NCBI GenBank assembly: GCA_025055765.1
Contig: JANWWS010000013.1
Location: forward strand, 186,001-250,000
Direction of reading: 5' to 3'
Length of the DNA: 64,000 bases
Source: Leptospiraceae bacterium
GTDB taxonomy: Bacteria > Spirochaetota > Leptospiria > Turneriellales > Turneriellaceae
The notes below the pieces were generated by a model, which saw only the letters and a program-made list of their open reading frames with translations, had not been told where the DNA came from and did not search any database. Of this stretch, positions 1-9,957 are shown in pieces. Position numbers and translations under genes: made by a program. The number at the start of each line of letters is the position of its first letter. Position 1 is the first letter of the stretch.

Positions 1-2
1 AA

Positions 3-467
3 GAGGACCGTGCCTATGGCGTAGTGGTTGAAGTAAACAACACCTTTGGAGAACAAAAAGCCTATCTTTTAAAGATCAAAAATGATTTTGCACAGGGAGA
101 AGAGACAAAATGGTTTTATGTCTCTCCCTTTATACGCCATGACAGTCGATTTTGTTTTTCTTTGCATTTACCTAATGAGACCTTGAGACTGCGCATTGAT
201 ACCCGTGATGACCAAGGTATAGAATTAAAAGCTGCTGTATGGGGAAAAAAAATACCAATAACTTGGGCCAACATTTTTTATGTATTTTGCCGCTACCCGC
301 TTTACACCCTTTTTGTTATTGGGCGCATCCATTATCATGCACTTCTCTTATATTTAAAGCGAATTCCTTTTTACCGCAAGAAAGAAACCGATATAGCCAT
401 TTTAAAAGCTAAAGGAGGATATAATGAAACACCCAGTAACAACAGCATCGTACACGGACAAAGTTAA
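3..467 (+). CDS. DUF1365 family protein, 3' part
   Basis: The reading frame is open from the window edge, so the gene begins upstream; the first GTG in frame (24) is an internal codon. The fragment carries the Glu-Val-Asn-Asn-Thr-Phe-Gly-Glu motif of DUF1365 proteins and a hydrophobic stretch followed by Arg/Lys near its end. DUF1365 genes commonly sit directly before a cyclopropane-fatty-acid synthase type methyltransferase, as here, and are presumed to act in membrane lipid modification; the biochemical role is unknown. The last 44 bases overlap the next gene, whose AAAGGAGGA ribosome site lies inside this frame, so the two are translationally linked. Family assignment is by motif and neighbour. 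Confidence 0.8.
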   Translation, partial: EDRAYGVVVEVNNTFGEQKAYLLKIKNDFAQGEETKWFYVSPFIRHDSRFCFSLHLPNETLRLRIDTRDDQGIELKAAVWGKKIPITWANIFYVFCRYPLYTLFVIGRIHYHALLLYLKRIPFYRKKETDIAILKAKGGYNETPSNNSIVHGQS

Positions 468-1707
468 AACCAAAGCAAAGGGACTTCCGTTTTATGAACG
501 AATTTTTTACAAGGCACTTGCCTCAGCCAAAAAAGGTCAGCTTAGAGTTATAAAAGAAAACGGCGAATGCTTCATCTTAGGCGAGGGTCTGCTAAGGGCC
601 GAGATTTGGATAAAAGACAAAGCTTTTTTTAAAAAAGCCGTGCTTTTTGGTGATGTTGGTTTTGGTGAAGCCTATGTAGATGGTATGTGGGATTCACCAG
701 ATGTACTTGCTGTACTAAAATGGTTTGCCGAAAATGCGGCAACGACCCCTACATTCGCCCAAAGTGCGGCGCACTCGCTCCTCGTAAACTCTCTTGGCTT
801 TCTAAACTACCTTCAACACCTAAGGCGTCCTAATTCCATAAGAAAAGCTCGTGAGAACATCCAACATCATTACGATTTATCCAATGAACTTTATCAACTC
901 ATGCTTGACAAGTCCATGGCGTATTCCTGCGCCCTTTTTCTTTCAGAAAAAGACTCCTTAGAAAAAGCCCAAAAGAGAAAATACGAAATTATTTGTCAAA
1001 AACTCAATTTGCAAAAAGGACATCATATCCTAGAAATTGGCAGTGGCTGGGGAGGTTTTGCTCTCTATGCTGCTAAAAACTACGGAGTAAAGGTCACCAC
1101 CATAACCATATCCAAAGAGCAATTCCGTTATGTAGCGGATCTCATAAAAAAAGAAAATATTGAACATCTCATAGAGGTTCGCTTTGAAGATTACCGAAAA
1201 ACCAAAGGAAAGTTTGATAGAATTGTTTCTATTGAAATGATGGAGGCACTTGGCTATCGATACTACGACATCTTTTTTTCGCAAATCAACAACCTCTTAA
1301 AACCAGAGGGCTTGGTCTTATTGCAATGTATAACCTACCCCGATGCTAGCTTCCACAAATACCGCAGGCGTAGTGATTGGATTCAAAAATACATCTTTCC
1401 AGGTTCCCTCCTCCTCTCCCTTCATGAAATGAGAAGATCTCTATTGCGCACAAGTGATTTAGAAATTTACGATATAGAAAGTATGGGACAAAGTTATGTA
1501 AAAACCCTCAAGGCCTGGCAAGACAATTTTAATAGAAAACGAAACAAAGTTCTCTCCCTGGGTTTTGACGAGCGCTTTCTGCGTATGTGGAATTATTACC
1601 TGTGGTATTGTCAGGCTGGCTTTGAATCCCGTTACATTAATGTAATACAAATTCTGCTATCACGACCTCAAAATCCGGCATTAAAGGACTTCCATGCACT
1701 GGGTTAA
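424..1707 (+). CDS. Cyclopropane-fatty-acyl-phospholipid synthase family SAM methyltransferase
   Basis: 427 residues, the usual family length. The SAM-binding loop LEIGSGWGG is at about 203-211, preceded by the family motif HHYDLSNELY near 148 and an FGEAYVDGMW motif near 79-88 typical of the N-terminal domain. The family transfers a methyl group from SAM to the double bond of an unsaturated phospholipid acyl chain at the inner membrane, giving cyclopropane or methyl-branched chains. The start has a strong AAAGGAGGA site. It overlaps the DUF1365 gene by 44 bases and the following gene by 14 bases, so it belongs to a four-gene lipid operon. The exact product (cyclopropane or branched) cannot be told from sequence. 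Confidence 0.92.
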   Translation: MKHPVTTASYTDKVKTKAKGLPFYERIFYKALASAKKGQLRVIKENGECFILGEGLLRAEIWIKDKAFFKKAVLFGDVGFGEAYVDGMWDSPDVLAVLKWFAENAATTPTFAQSAAHSLLVNSLGFLNYLQHLRRPNSIRKARENIQHHYDLSNELYQLMLDKSMAYSCALFLSEKDSLEKAQKRKYEIICQKLNLQKGHHILEIGSGWGGFALYAAKNYGVKVTTITISKEQFRYVADLIKKENIEHLIEVRFEDYRKTKGKFDRIVSIEMMEALGYRYYDIFFSQINNLLKPEGLVLLQCITYPDASFHKYRRRSDWIQKYIFPGSLLLSLHEMRRSLLRTSDLEIYDIESMGQSYVKTLKAWQDNFNRKRNKVLSLGFDERFLRMWNYYLWYCQAGFESRYINVIQILLSRPQNPALKDFHALG

Positions 1708-2419
1708 GCATACTCTTTTTTGGGCAGCTGCGTTTTTCGTGGAAGAAATGAGAGCCTTCTCCAGTAGCTATAGAGCTCAGGCCAAAGATTTAAAAAGTGG
1801 AAGGGTGATCTACTACGAGAACCATGAGGAAATCTGGCAGGAAGGACGCCACCTTCATTCCGAGGTTACCTACACCACACCTGAGGGAAAAACCATTGCA
1901 AGAAAAAAGATCATCTTTGAAAAAAGCAAGACGGCCCCTGACTTCGTCACCGAAGACCTCCGTACAGGTTATTTAGAAGGAGCGCAATACCTCGGTCCTC
2001 AAAGAATAAGGCTTTTTACACGTGAATCAGCCCACTCTCCCTTAAAGGAGAAAGTACTTACCTTTGACGATACAGTGGTGGTGGATGGGGGTTTTGATTA
2101 CTTCATTCGCCAAAACTGGGAAAAACTCATGGCCGGAGAAAAACTGCATTTTCTTTTTACAGTACCAGCAAGACTCACCGCCTTTCGTTTTCGAATTTAT
2201 AAGATCGCCGAAGAAAGATTTCTAGACAGAGACTGCGTGCGCTTTGCCTTAGAATTCGATAATTTATTTCTCCGTTTTTTCTTAGATGGTTTTTCCCTAT
2301 TCTATGACAAAGCAACAAGGCGACTTGTCATTTTTCGCGGTTTAACCAATATCCCTTCACCATCGGGCACCAATTACATAGCTGAGATACTCTTCCCACC
2401 TCTGCCACGAAAAGAATAA
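1694..2419 (+). CDS. Uncharacterised exported protein of the lipid operon
   Basis: 241 residues. A hydrophobic N-terminus (residues 4-16, ending before Glu) could be a poor signal anchor. The remainder is rich in alternating beta-strand-like segments with many aromatic residues and a DUF3108-like feel, but I do not recognise the family. It starts inside the methyltransferase gene (14-base overlap) and its stop overlaps the next start (TAATG), so it is translated as part of the operon. A role in moving or processing the modified lipid is only an inference from position. Confidence 0.7.
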   Translation: MHWVKHTLFWAAAFFVEEMRAFSSSYRAQAKDLKSGRVIYYENHEEIWQEGRHLHSEVTYTTPEGKTIARKKIIFEKSKTAPDFVTEDLRTGYLEGAQYLGPQRIRLFTRESAHSPLKEKVLTFDDTVVVDGGFDYFIRQNWEKLMAGEKLHFLFTVPARLTAFRFRIYKIAEERFLDRDCVRFALEFDNLFLRFFLDGFSLFYDKATRRLVIFRGLTNIPSPSGTNYIAEILFPPLPRKE

Positions 2420-3132
2420 TGACCCGAAATATATCTTTATCTTTGCTCTTTGTGTTCTCCTGCTCTTCTCTTCCAAGTGGAGAAAAAGGACCAAAAGCAG
2501 AGGAATTAGCACAAAAAATGCTTAGCTCCCACGGTGAAGAGAACTGGCAAAAAAATACCGCTGCTGTCTCCTTTCAATTTACCGGGGGGGATCGTATCCT
2601 TTGGGATAAAAAGCGCCAATTGGTCGAAGTGAGCTGGTCGTCCTGGTGGAAAAATTACCGCGTTCAATATAGTCGCATAACAGGCAAAAAAGTAGTATTC
2701 GTCAATAACAAGCTTGACTTAGATCCAGACAATAAAATTTTAGAGACAGCTGATAGCAAATTTGTAAACCATGTATTTTGGTTAAATCCTCTTTTTCATA
2801 TCTATTCACCTGGCACAGAGCGCTATTTTGTTGCACCAAATATGCTTCTTGTAAAATTTACCTCGGGGGGAAAAACCCCAGGAGATAGCTATCTCTTTTA
2901 TCCGCGAAGTGACTTTTTACTTGAAAAAATGAAAATGTGGGTAAAAATTTTGCCTTTTAAAGGAGCTGCGGCATATTTTGAAGAATACACCATAACCGAA
3001 ACTGGTGTAAAAATAGCGACCTCTCATCCCATCCTTTTCTTTAACGTGCGCTTGCGGGAACTTAAAATGTACGAGACCTTCCCTCCCCCCGGGGAGGAAG
3101 ATCCTTTTCTTCTCTTGGAAAAAGCACCCTAG
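2419..3132 (+). CDS. Putative lipoprotein of the lipid operon
   Basis: 237 residues. The N-terminus is short and hydrophobic, ending Phe-Val-Phe-Ser-Cys-Ser-Ser, a relaxed spirochaetal lipobox with Cys15 as the likely lipidated residue. The body is Trp- and Tyr-rich with predicted strands and no motif I know. The start codon overlaps the previous stop by one base (TAATG). The 3' end overlaps the convergent chemoreceptor gene by 4 bases. It probably works with the preceding exported protein at the envelope; the function is unknown. Confidence 0.7.
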   Translation: MTRNISLSLLFVFSCSSLPSGEKGPKAEELAQKMLSSHGEENWQKNTAAVSFQFTGGDRILWDKKRQLVEVSWSSWWKNYRVQYSRITGKKVVFVNNKLDLDPDNKILETADSKFVNHVFWLNPLFHIYSPGTERYFVAPNMLLVKFTSGGKTPGDSYLFYPRSDFLLEKMKMWVKILPFKGAAAYFEEYTITETGVKIATSHPILFFNVRLRELKMYETFPPPGEEDPFLLLEKAP

Positions 3133-5417
3133 AATCGCTGAAATTCTTCATAGCGAACTTCTGGTAGGGGCCCTACCTTCTTTGTTTTTTTCTCTTCAGC
3201 TTTTTGTTCGCTCCGCTTTGAATCATTCAAATCTTTGGTTTTAAAAAAGGATATCATTTGCAACAATGCTTCTGCTTGAGAATTCATCTCTTCTGCTGTA
3301 GCCGCCAATTCTTCAGCAGCAGACGCCGTCTGCTGAGCTACTTGATCGAGTTGACGCATCGCCGAATTAATCTGGTTTACCCCCTGGCTTTGTTGACTAG
3401 AAGCATAGGCGATTTCTTGCACTAGATCTGCGGTTTTTCTTATATTCGGCACCATAATCTCAAGCAAACCACCCGCTCTTTCGGCCACGTGAACACTTGT
3501 TGAGGCTAAATCCCGAATTTCTTCTGCTGCATGTTGGCTGCGCTCCGCTAGTTTTCGCACCTCACTTGCTACTACAGCAAAACCTTTACCATGTTCTCCT
3601 GCCCTTGCTGCCTCTATGGCTGCATTTAACGCCAAAAGGTTTGTTTGATAGGCAATTTCCTCGATTATAGTTATTTTTTCGGCTATCTTTTTCATTGCCT
3701 CTACGGTCTCCCTAACTGCCCTACCTCCTTCCTGGGCCTCGTTTGCTGATTTTACAGCAATTTGTTCGGTTGTCTGCGCATTTTGTGCATTCTGGGCAAT
3801 ACTTGCTGACATTTGTTCTAGTGACGAACTAGTCTCCTCTACACTTGCCGCTTGCTCTGTAGCATTTTGGCTTAAAGCTTGGGCCGTCATATTGAGCTGT
3901 TCGGCTGCTTTAACTAGGGCATCGGCGTTTTTGCGCACATCATCTATAACGAAAGACAATTTTTCAACTGTGTTATTAGTATTTTCCTTAAGCTCGCCAA
4001 AGACCCCAGCATAGTCCTTCTCCATTTTTTCGGATAAATCTCCCCGAGCCATGGCTGAGATAACCCGCCCCACATCAGTAAGGCCCTCATCGGCTCTTTC
4101 CAAGAGCTGATTCATATATCGGGTTAGATTTAAAAAAAAGCCGCTTTTCCCTTCTTCCGAGAGTCTCACTTTAAAGTTTCCATTAGCAGCTTCGGCTACC
4201 ACTTTCTCAATTTCTCTTTCAACTATTAGCTCTTCCGTGCGGTCCACCCATTCCACCACACTGCCAAGCCACTCTCCCGTGTCACTACGGACTGCATTGG
4301 CAGTTAACTGAAAGGTGCGCCCACCTAACGTAATGGTAGTTTTATGGGGTCGGCTTAACTCCTTTAGAAGTTTTCTTTGATGCTCGGGATTTTTATGGTA
4401 AAGGTCAATCTCCGAACCAAGGAGTTTTTCTAAACTAAACTGAGGTAGGGACTTCTTAACATCCTCAAGGGTTTGCTCAAACATACGAATAATAGTCTTG
4501 TTAGCAAAGCGAATGCGAAAGTTTTCATCAGCCACAAGCAGGTTTGTGGAAGCATTGTCAATGGCCACCTTAAGTGTCGTGATTTCGTTATTTTGCCGAC
4601 GAGCATCTTCAAGCTCAAAACCCATTCTAATTTGCAAGGCTTTAATAGCCATGGCTAGTTGGGATAGCTCGTCTTTTCCCTTGATGACAATTTTATCGTC
4701 AAAATTACTCTCGGATAAATTGCGGCATATAGTAGCAAACTTTTTGATACGATTACGGATGTGCCATGTATTGTATAAGAAGGAGATTGCTCCCGCTACC
4801 AAAAGAGCTAATGAGAAGCCTATGAAAACTTGTGATGGTAGGAGATTTGAGATATTTAAGGAAAGGTCATTTTGGGTAGAAAAAAGCCACAAACCCAAAA
4901 GGGCCATGAAAAAACTAAGAACAAGGCGATATGTATAGCCAATGTTGAGAAAAAAACGAACAACTTGGTGAAATCTGCTCTCCACATTGCCATAGACAAT
5001 TTTCACTTTTCCTTGTCGCACCTTTTCATATAGCATTTCCGCAAAGTCTTTTTCTTTGGGACTAATCCTGCGCCGTACGGACATGTATCCAATTTTCTGA
5101 CCATTTTCGAAAACCGGCGTAACATTGGCCTCTACCCAATAATGATCTCCATTTTTGGCTCGATTTTTCACATAACCTGTCCACGGCCGATCTTCTTTGA
5201 GGGTGCGCCATAAATCCGCAAAAATTTCTGGGGGCACATCGGGATGTCGCACAATATTATGGGGCTGGCCTAATAATTCAGCTTCGCTAAATCCCGAAAC
5301 CTTAATAAAAGGCTTATTGGCATAGGTTATGACCCCCTTCAAATTCGTCTTTGACACCAAAAGCTCCCCTTCGGGAACTTCAACCTCACGGTTCGTTACG
5401 GGTTGATTCAGGCGCAT
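3129..5417 (-). CDS. Methyl-accepting chemotaxis protein with PAS sensor domains
   Basis: 762 residues. Order: cytoplasmic PAS domain at about 15-125 of the Aer type (NIVRHPDVP and [16 protein letters not shown] motifs), two membrane helices at about 162-180 and 195-215, a HAMP-like linker, a second PAS at about 285-395, another HAMP-like region, then the signalling hairpin with the invariant [22 protein letters not shown] core near 585-610. The Aer-like layout, with the sensor inside the cell, suggests redox or energy taxis rather than binding of an external ligand. It is the last gene of the che operon; its start overlaps cheW by 32 bases. No C-terminal CheR-docking pentapeptide is seen. 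Confidence 0.93.
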   Translation of the reverse strand: MRLNQPVTNREVEVPEGELLVSKTNLKGVITYANKPFIKVSGFSEAELLGQPHNIVRHPDVPPEIFADLWRTLKEDRPWTGYVKNRAKNGDHYWVEANVTPVFENGQKIGYMSVRRRISPKEKDFAEMLYEKVRQGKVKIVYGNVESRFHQVVRFFLNIGYTYRLVLSFFMALLGLWLFSTQNDLSLNISNLLPSQVFIGFSLALLVAGAISFLYNTWHIRNRIKKFATICRNLSESNFDDKIVIKGKDELSQLAMAIKALQIRMGFELEDARRQNNEITTLKVAIDNASTNLLVADENFRIRFANKTIIRMFEQTLEDVKKSLPQFSLEKLLGSEIDLYHKNPEHQRKLLKELSRPHKTTITLGGRTFQLTANAVRSDTGEWLGSVVEWVDRTEELIVEREIEKVVAEAANGNFKVRLSEEGKSGFFLNLTRYMNQLLERADEGLTDVGRVISAMARGDLSEKMEKDYAGVFGELKENTNNTVEKLSFVIDDVRKNADALVKAAEQLNMTAQALSQNATEQAASVEETSSSLEQMSASIAQNAQNAQTTEQIAVKSANEAQEGGRAVRETVEAMKKIAEKITIIEEIAYQTNLLALNAAIEAARAGEHGKGFAVVASEVRKLAERSQHAAEEIRDLASTSVHVAERAGGLLEIMVPNIRKTADLVQEIAYASSQQSQGVNQINSAMRQLDQVAQQTASAAEELAATAEEMNSQAEALLQMISFFKTKDLNDSKRSEQKAEEKKTKKVGPLPEVRYEEFQRF

Positions 5418-5910
5418 AGACTGCCTCCTTTATCTTTTTATTATGTACGTAATTATGTATTTGCAACCGGATTTCCTCAATGGGAAAGCACACTTCGGGC
5501 GATAAAAGCAAGGTAAAGCGCTCTCGGTCCTTGGCAACACCAATTAGGTATTTGGCATGGAGCTTTCCTGCAATCTCAGGAGGTTTTTCTATACTTTCAT
5601 AGGAGATATCGCATACATCAAAGACCTCCTCGGCAATTATGGCAAGGGTATGGATTTCCTGATTTTGGGTTAGATCTATCACAAGATAATGGCAACTCTG
5701 TCTATATAAAGAAACCCCCAGGCCCAGCAAAGCCCACAGGTCAAAGACGGGCACAATTTTTCCACGCAAGTTCATTACCCCAACCAAAAATGGTGGGGTC
5801 AAAGGCACAGGTGTAAGAGGCCGGTACTCGAGAATTTCTCTCACATATTGGCTTGCCATCCCCAGTCTTTCCCCTTGTAAACCAAAGATCACGTAGTTTT
5901 GTTTTTTCAC
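5386..5910 (-). CDS. cheW: Chemotaxis coupling protein CheW
   Basis: 174 residues, a single CheW domain with the conserved [17 protein letters not shown] segment near 42-58. CheW bridges chemoreceptors to the kinase CheA in the polar array. The start lies within the end of cheA (4-base overlap) and its end overlaps the receptor gene by 32 bases, so cheA-cheW-mcp are tightly coupled. The C-terminal extension of about 20 residues is charged and lies in the overlap with the receptor. Confidence 0.93.
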   Translation of the reverse strand: MKKQNYVIFGLQGERLGMASQYVREILEYRPLTPVPLTPPFLVGVMNLRGKIVPVFDLWALLGLGVSLYRQSCHYLVIDLTQNQEIHTLAIIAEEVFDVCDISYESIEKPPEIAGKLHAKYLIGVAKDRERFTLLLSPEVCFPIEEIRLQIHNYVHNKKIKEAVYAPESTRNEP

Positions 5911-7835
5911 AGCCTCGCTCCGAGCTGGTGTAAGTCACGGCGCACACTGGCCATTTCTATGATTTTCGGTATATCCAAAATAAAGGCTATTTCCCCCTCC
6001 CCCAATATGGTGGCCCCACCCAGGCCTGCTAATCCCTCAAAAATACGGCCTAGTGGCTTAATTACCGCCTGTATCTCACCTAAGAGTTTATCGACCACAA
6101 GTCCCAACTTTTTTCGTCCGTAATGAACAACCACTACCGATTCCCTTAAAGTTTCACCCCCATTATTAAAATAAGAACGCAAGTGCAGGTAGGGCAAAAC
6201 CTCACCCCTAAGATTTAAAAAACCACCTCCACCATTAAATTCTTTCCTAAATTCAAAGCATTCCTGCACCATATCTAAGGGAATTACATAATAGCTTTGC
6301 GCTACCTGGACTAAAAAGCCATCGATAATTGCCAAGGTTAGAGGAAGTCGAATGCGCACCACCGTCCCCTCCCCCTTCTCCGATTCTATTTCCACACTTC
6401 CCCTCAAAGCTTCTATATTGGAGCGCACCACATCCATACCCACACCGCGGCCTGAAACCGAACTCACCTCCTCTCTTGTGGAAAAACCAGGCTCAAAAAG
6501 AAACTGGTATATTTCTTGTGGCAAATAGCTTCTGTGTGGATCGGCCAGCTTCAACTCAATAGCCCTTTGCAAAACTTTTTCTTGATCAATGCCTCTGCCA
6601 TCATCGCGCACCTCTATAACTACGCTGCCCGTCTCATGGTAGGCAATGAGAGAAATAGTGCCGACGTCCTCTTTTCCCTTTTGTTTCCTTTCTTCCGGGG
6701 TTTCAATACCATGATCAGCGGCATTTCTTACCAAGTGCATAAGAGGATCAACTAGGTTTTCAATTAAACTTTTATCTAATTCCGTCTGGCTACCCTCCAG
6801 ATGCAGTCTGATTTTTTTACCTAGTTCATGGCTTAAATCACGCACCACTCTCTCATAGCGCCGAAAGGTCTCGCCAATGGGTACCATGCGGATATCCATA
6901 ACGTTATCCCGCAACATCTCTATTAACCTTGCAAGATGAGCTACTTCCTCTTGCAAGGCATGGCTGTCGCAAGCTAAACTTCGCTTGCGCACCGAAGCAG
7001 CAGAGATGACAAGCTCACCCGTTAAGTTTACCAGCTCATCAATTTTGTGTGCTTCCAGTCTTAGGTACTTTTTTTCCTTAAGGAAGGAACCCGTTAGCTT
7101 AGAGGCCATGGGACCTTCGTTTATTTCGGGCAGGAGTTCCTCGCCAGTTTCACGAAGTCTTATATTATTGGCTTTTTTTACTTCAAGCTCGGCCTCAGAG
7201 ACCATGAATTCAAAAACGGAAAGAATTTCTTCTTGAGACGCCGCTGAGACAAAATTTAACTGAAAATTAAGATAAAACTCTTCAGGGGAGAATTCTTCCC
7301 AAGAAGGCAAATTTGTGTCATCGATTTTTAGCTTCGTGATCTGCCCAAGTTTTTTAAGATAGCGAACAAAGGAATAAGGATCAAGGCCATGGCTCAGTAT
7401 TTGCCGCGATGGGCGAATCACAATGGACCACTCGTTTTCTTCTTTTGAAACTTGGAAGGCTTTCTCGAGGCGTTTAAGAATGCTTTCTCCCTTTTCACGC
7501 ATTTCGACCGTTGGATTTTCCATTTCCTCTTTACGCAAAAGCTCGCCGATATAGTCTACTGCCTCAAAGAGAAGAGCTATGGTTTCCTTTGCAAGGTTTT
7601 TCTCGCCATCGCGCAAAGAACTCAAAAAATCTTCCAGTTCGTGGGTAAATCTTGCCAAAAATTCATAGCCAAACATCCCCGCTGAACCTTTTATGGTATG
7701 GAAAACCCTAAAAAGAGAATTTAGACTTTCGCGATCTTGGGGATTTTTTTCCAGGGCCAGCAAGCTTTCCTCCGCTATGCCATGTAGCTCTTGGGTTTCT
7801 TGCAAGAAGGTTTCTTTTAACGCTACTAAGTTCAT
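5907..7835 (-). CDS. cheA: Chemotaxis histidine kinase CheA
   Basis: 642 residues. The N-terminal Hpt (P1) domain has the phosphorylated His46 in FHTIKGSAGMFG. A middle region follows, then the dimerisation helices (KIDELVNLTGELV), the P4 ATPase with N-box NAADHGIE, DDGRGID and GRGVGMDVV motifs, and a C-terminal CheW-like P5 domain. It autophosphorylates and passes phosphate to CheY. The cluster has cheY, a STAS gene, cheW and a receptor, but no cheR, cheB, cheC or cheD, so adaptation enzymes must be elsewhere or absent for this array. Confidence 0.95.
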   Translation of the reverse strand: MNLVALKETFLQETQELHGIAEESLLALEKNPQDRESLNSLFRVFHTIKGSAGMFGYEFLARFTHELEDFLSSLRDGEKNLAKETIALLFEAVDYIGELLRKEEMENPTVEMREKGESILKRLEKAFQVSKEENEWSIVIRPSRQILSHGLDPYSFVRYLKKLGQITKLKIDDTNLPSWEEFSPEEFYLNFQLNFVSAASQEEILSVFEFMVSEAELEVKKANNIRLRETGEELLPEINEGPMASKLTGSFLKEKKYLRLEAHKIDELVNLTGELVISAASVRKRSLACDSHALQEEVAHLARLIEMLRDNVMDIRMVPIGETFRRYERVVRDLSHELGKKIRLHLEGSQTELDKSLIENLVDPLMHLVRNAADHGIETPEERKQKGKEDVGTISLIAYHETGSVVIEVRDDGRGIDQEKVLQRAIELKLADPHRSYLPQEIYQFLFEPGFSTREEVSSVSGRGVGMDVVRSNIEALRGSVEIESEKGEGTVVRIRLPLTLAIIDGFLVQVAQSYYVIPLDMVQECFEFRKEFNGGGGFLNLRGEVLPYLHLRSYFNNGGETLRESVVVVHYGRKKLGLVVDKLLGEIQAVIKPLGRIFEGLAGLGGATILGEGEIAFILDIPKIIEMASVRRDLHQLGARL

Positions 7836-7836
7836 T

Positions 7837-8196
7837 TTATCTTTGGATACTATAGGTTAGATCAAGCTTTGCTCTCAATTCTTTTGGAATTTTTATCTTA
7901 TCCGCAAAAAAAGCCAAAACCCCATAAAGATCAAAATACCGAAGCACCGCCTCGCTGTGATTTACATATTTAAGCTTTTTATTTTTCTTTTTCGCATATA
8001 TCTTTAGAGCATAGAGCAACTGAAATCCACAACTATCCAATTCCCCAACCCCCGAAAGATCCAGCACGAGCATCTCATTACTTGATAAATATTCGTTGAA
8101 AATTTCCTTTACCTCTTTAACTTCGCGAATAGTAAGCTCGCCTGTAAGCTTAAGAAGCACTTTCCCATTCTTTTGGGCAAGCTTCTCGATAAGCAT
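7837..8196 (-). CDS. STAS-domain protein (anti-sigma-factor antagonist type)
   Basis: 119 residues with the STAS signature DLSGVGELDSCG near 65-76; the Ser of Asp-Ser-Cys-Gly is where SpoIIAA-like antagonists are phosphorylated. It lies one base before cheA and 20 bases after cheY. STAS proteins normally work in partner switching with a serine kinase and phosphatase, but none is adjacent. Spirochaete che operons can contain such a gene; its role in taxis is not established here. The first methionine is followed by a Lys-rich domain of normal length. Confidence 0.88.
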   Translation of the reverse strand: MLIEKLAQKNGKVLLKLTGELTIREVKEVKEIFNEYLSSNEMLVLDLSGVGELDSCGFQLLYALKIYAKKKNKKLKYVNHSEAVLRYFDLYGVLAFFADKIKIPKELRAKLDLTYSIQR

Positions 8197-8216
8197 AAGT
8201 TATTGTCGTCCAAAAT

Positions 8217-8594
8217 CTAATCTCCAATAAGCTTTTGAACGCAAGACAAAAGTTTATCCGGTAGAAAGGGTTTCGTAAGCCATGCCTTAGCACCAGCCAT
8301 TTGTCCCTCGAGTTTTTTGTCTTCCTCGACGACTGTGGTGAGCATCATTATCGGTACATGGCGAAACTCGCCGTAATGGGGATCATGCTTTATGGTCTTG
8401 ATGAACTCAATCCCATCCATCCCGGGCATGTTAAGGTCTGAAATAATGAGGTGTATCTTGCCCAAAGATAAAAGCTTATTTAAAGCTGAGGTAGCGCTGT
8501 CAGCTTCTATCACCTCATAGCCTGCACTTTCGAGGGTGAGTTTCACCACTTGCCGTATAGAGACAGAGTCATCCACAATAAGTATGCGCTTCAT
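8217..8594 (-). CDS. cheY: CheY-type response regulator
   Basis: 125 residues, a stand-alone receiver domain. The acidic pair is Asp8/Asp9, the phosphoacceptor Asp53 in LIISDLNMPGMDG, the switch Thr86/Thr87 and the conserved Lys108-Pro109. It is the first gene of the che block, directly before STAS, cheA, cheW and the receptor. Phosphorylated CheY would bind the flagellar switch. There is a 44-base gap, AT-rich with TATAGC/ATAAAT sequences, between it and the glycosyltransferase gene, so it may have its own promoter. Confidence 0.93.
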   Translation of the reverse strand: MKRILIVDDSVSIRQVVKLTLESAGYEVIEADSATSALNKLLSLGKIHLIISDLNMPGMDGIEFIKTIKHDPHYGEFRHVPIMMLTTVVEEDKKLEGQMAGAKAWLTKPFLPDKLLSCVQKLIGD

Positions 8595-8638
8595 AGTCTT
8601 AGAAAGTAATTTATGCTATACTAACAATTTTATTAATT

Positions 8639-9358
8639 TTATTTACATGCGCTAGTTTTTTTGGTCTTTATGGCCATGGTAAAAATTACCTTTAATATGG
8701 TATAGCCAGCGAGAAAAATCCCCCGTAGGGTTCCCGAAATTTTTGACTTACCAATACGGCGTCGGTAAGAAACGGGCACCTCAAGGATGCGCAAGCCCTG
8801 TTGCGCGGCTTTTATTTGCATCTCGACAGTCCAGCCAAAATTTCTGTCTTGCATACGTAGTTTACGCAAGGCTTCGTAGCGAATCGCACGAAAAGGTCCC
8901 AGGTCGCTATAGCGTACCCTCCAAAAAAAATAAATTAGGCGGGTTGCCACAAAATTACCAAATCGCTGCACGATGTTCAGCGCAAAACGCTCTTGCCTCC
9001 CCTTCGTTCTTGAACCAAGGACAAAATCAGCTTTATCTTCGAGTATGGGCTCAAGTAAAAGCCCCATCTCCCGCGGGTCATCCGCATAATCGCCATCCAA
9101 AAAAACAACAATATCTGTACTTGGGTCAAGTAGCGAAAGACCTTTAAGGCAAGCTGCCCCATAGCCACGTTCTTTCTCTTTTACCACCTGAGCCCCGTGG
9201 GTTTGGGCCACCTCGGCAGTTCTATCGGTAGAACCATTGTCTACAACAATGATCTGCCAATGCAAGTGAGAAAATTGCTTTGTGGGGATATCCTCAATAA
9301 CCTTACCAATGGCCAGCTCTTCGTTTAACGCAGGGATGATAACGGCAACCTTAGCCAT
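8639..9358 (-). CDS. Family 2 glycosyltransferase (dolichol-phosphate mannose synthase-like)
   Basis: 239 residues, one GT2 domain starting VIIPALNEE, with VVDNGSTDRTAE at about 40-51 and VVFLDGDYADDPREM near 84-98, the nucleotide-sugar and metal binding site. The family transfers a sugar from a nucleotide donor to polyprenyl phosphate on the cytoplasmic face. There is no multi-membrane-helix domain, so it is the short soluble type with at most a terminal hydrophobic helix. It overlaps recR by one base, and the acceptor is not known. Confidence 0.88.
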   Translation of the reverse strand: MAKVAVIIPALNEELAIGKVIEDIPTKQFSHLHWQIIVVDNGSTDRTAEVAQTHGAQVVKEKERGYGAACLKGLSLLDPSTDIVVFLDGDYADDPREMGLLLEPILEDKADFVLGSRTKGRQERFALNIVQRFGNFVATRLIYFFWRVRYSDLGPFRAIRYEALRKLRMQDRNFGWTVEMQIKAAQQGLRILEVPVSYRRRIGKSKISGTLRGIFLAGYTILKVIFTMAIKTKKTSACK

Positions 9359-9957
9359 TAACCATTAAGTGCCACACGATTACGCAGAGCTTGCGTAAGT
9401 GTGTCTCGATCTGCGTACTCGAGCTGGCTACCTAAAGCAAGCCCACTGGCAAGACGGGTTATTTTGAGATTCGGCCTATTTTCTAACATATGGCCAATGT
9501 AGTTTGCGGTGGCTAGCCCCTCCACCGAGGGATTTGTGGCCACAATTATTTCTCTTATGGGTAGAGCCTCAACTCTTTTCTTTAGCTCAGCCAAGCGCAA
9601 ATGCTCCGGGTAAACTCCATCTAGTGGAGAGAGCACCCCCATGAGGACATGATAGAGCCCCCGGTACTCCTGGGTGTGTTCGATTAAGTAGATGTCGGAC
9701 GGCTGCTCGACCACACACATTTGGCTTGCATCTCTACTTGGTGCGCAAAAAACACACGCCTCATTCTTGCTTTTGAGCGAACCGCAATCACAACAATATT
9801 CGATATTTAGACGAAGACGCTCAAGAGCTGAGATTAACTCCTCTATGGTGTTTTTGTTATCTCTTAATAGGTAAAATACAATTCTCTGAGCTGATCTCAT
9901 TCCCAAACCAGGTAGGTTTGCAAGAAGGCTAGCCAATTTTTGCACTTCTTCCGGCAT
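9358..9957 (-). CDS. recR: Recombination protein RecR
   Basis: 199 residues, the normal length. It has the N-terminal helix-hairpin-helix LPGLGMRSAQR at 15-25, a CxxC-x9-CxxC zinc finger (Cys55, 58, 68, 71) and the Toprim domain starting MCVVEQPSDI. RecR loads RecA at gaps with RecF and RecO. The gene usually follows dnaX and a YbaB gene, which are not here; instead it heads a minus-strand unit with the glycosyltransferase (1-base overlap). Confidence 0.96.
   Translation of the reverse strand: MPEEVQKLASLLANLPGLGMRSAQRIVFYLLRDNKNTIEELISALERLRLNIEYCCDCGSLKSKNEACVFCAPSRDASQMCVVEQPSDIYLIEHTQEYRGLYHVLMGVLSPLDGVYPEHLRLAELKKRVEALPIREIIVATNPSVEGLATANYIGHMLENRPNLKITRLASGLALGSQLEYADRDTLTQALRNRVALNG

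Noticed and set aside
4498-4938. Plus-strand frame of 146 codons opposite the chemoreceptor gene
   Set aside because: It is the shadow of the strongly conserved receptor coding frame, with no ribosome site or motif.
8743-9147. Plus-strand frame of 134 codons opposite the glycosyltransferase
   Set aside because: The minus frame has clear GT2 motifs; the plus frame is a shadow.
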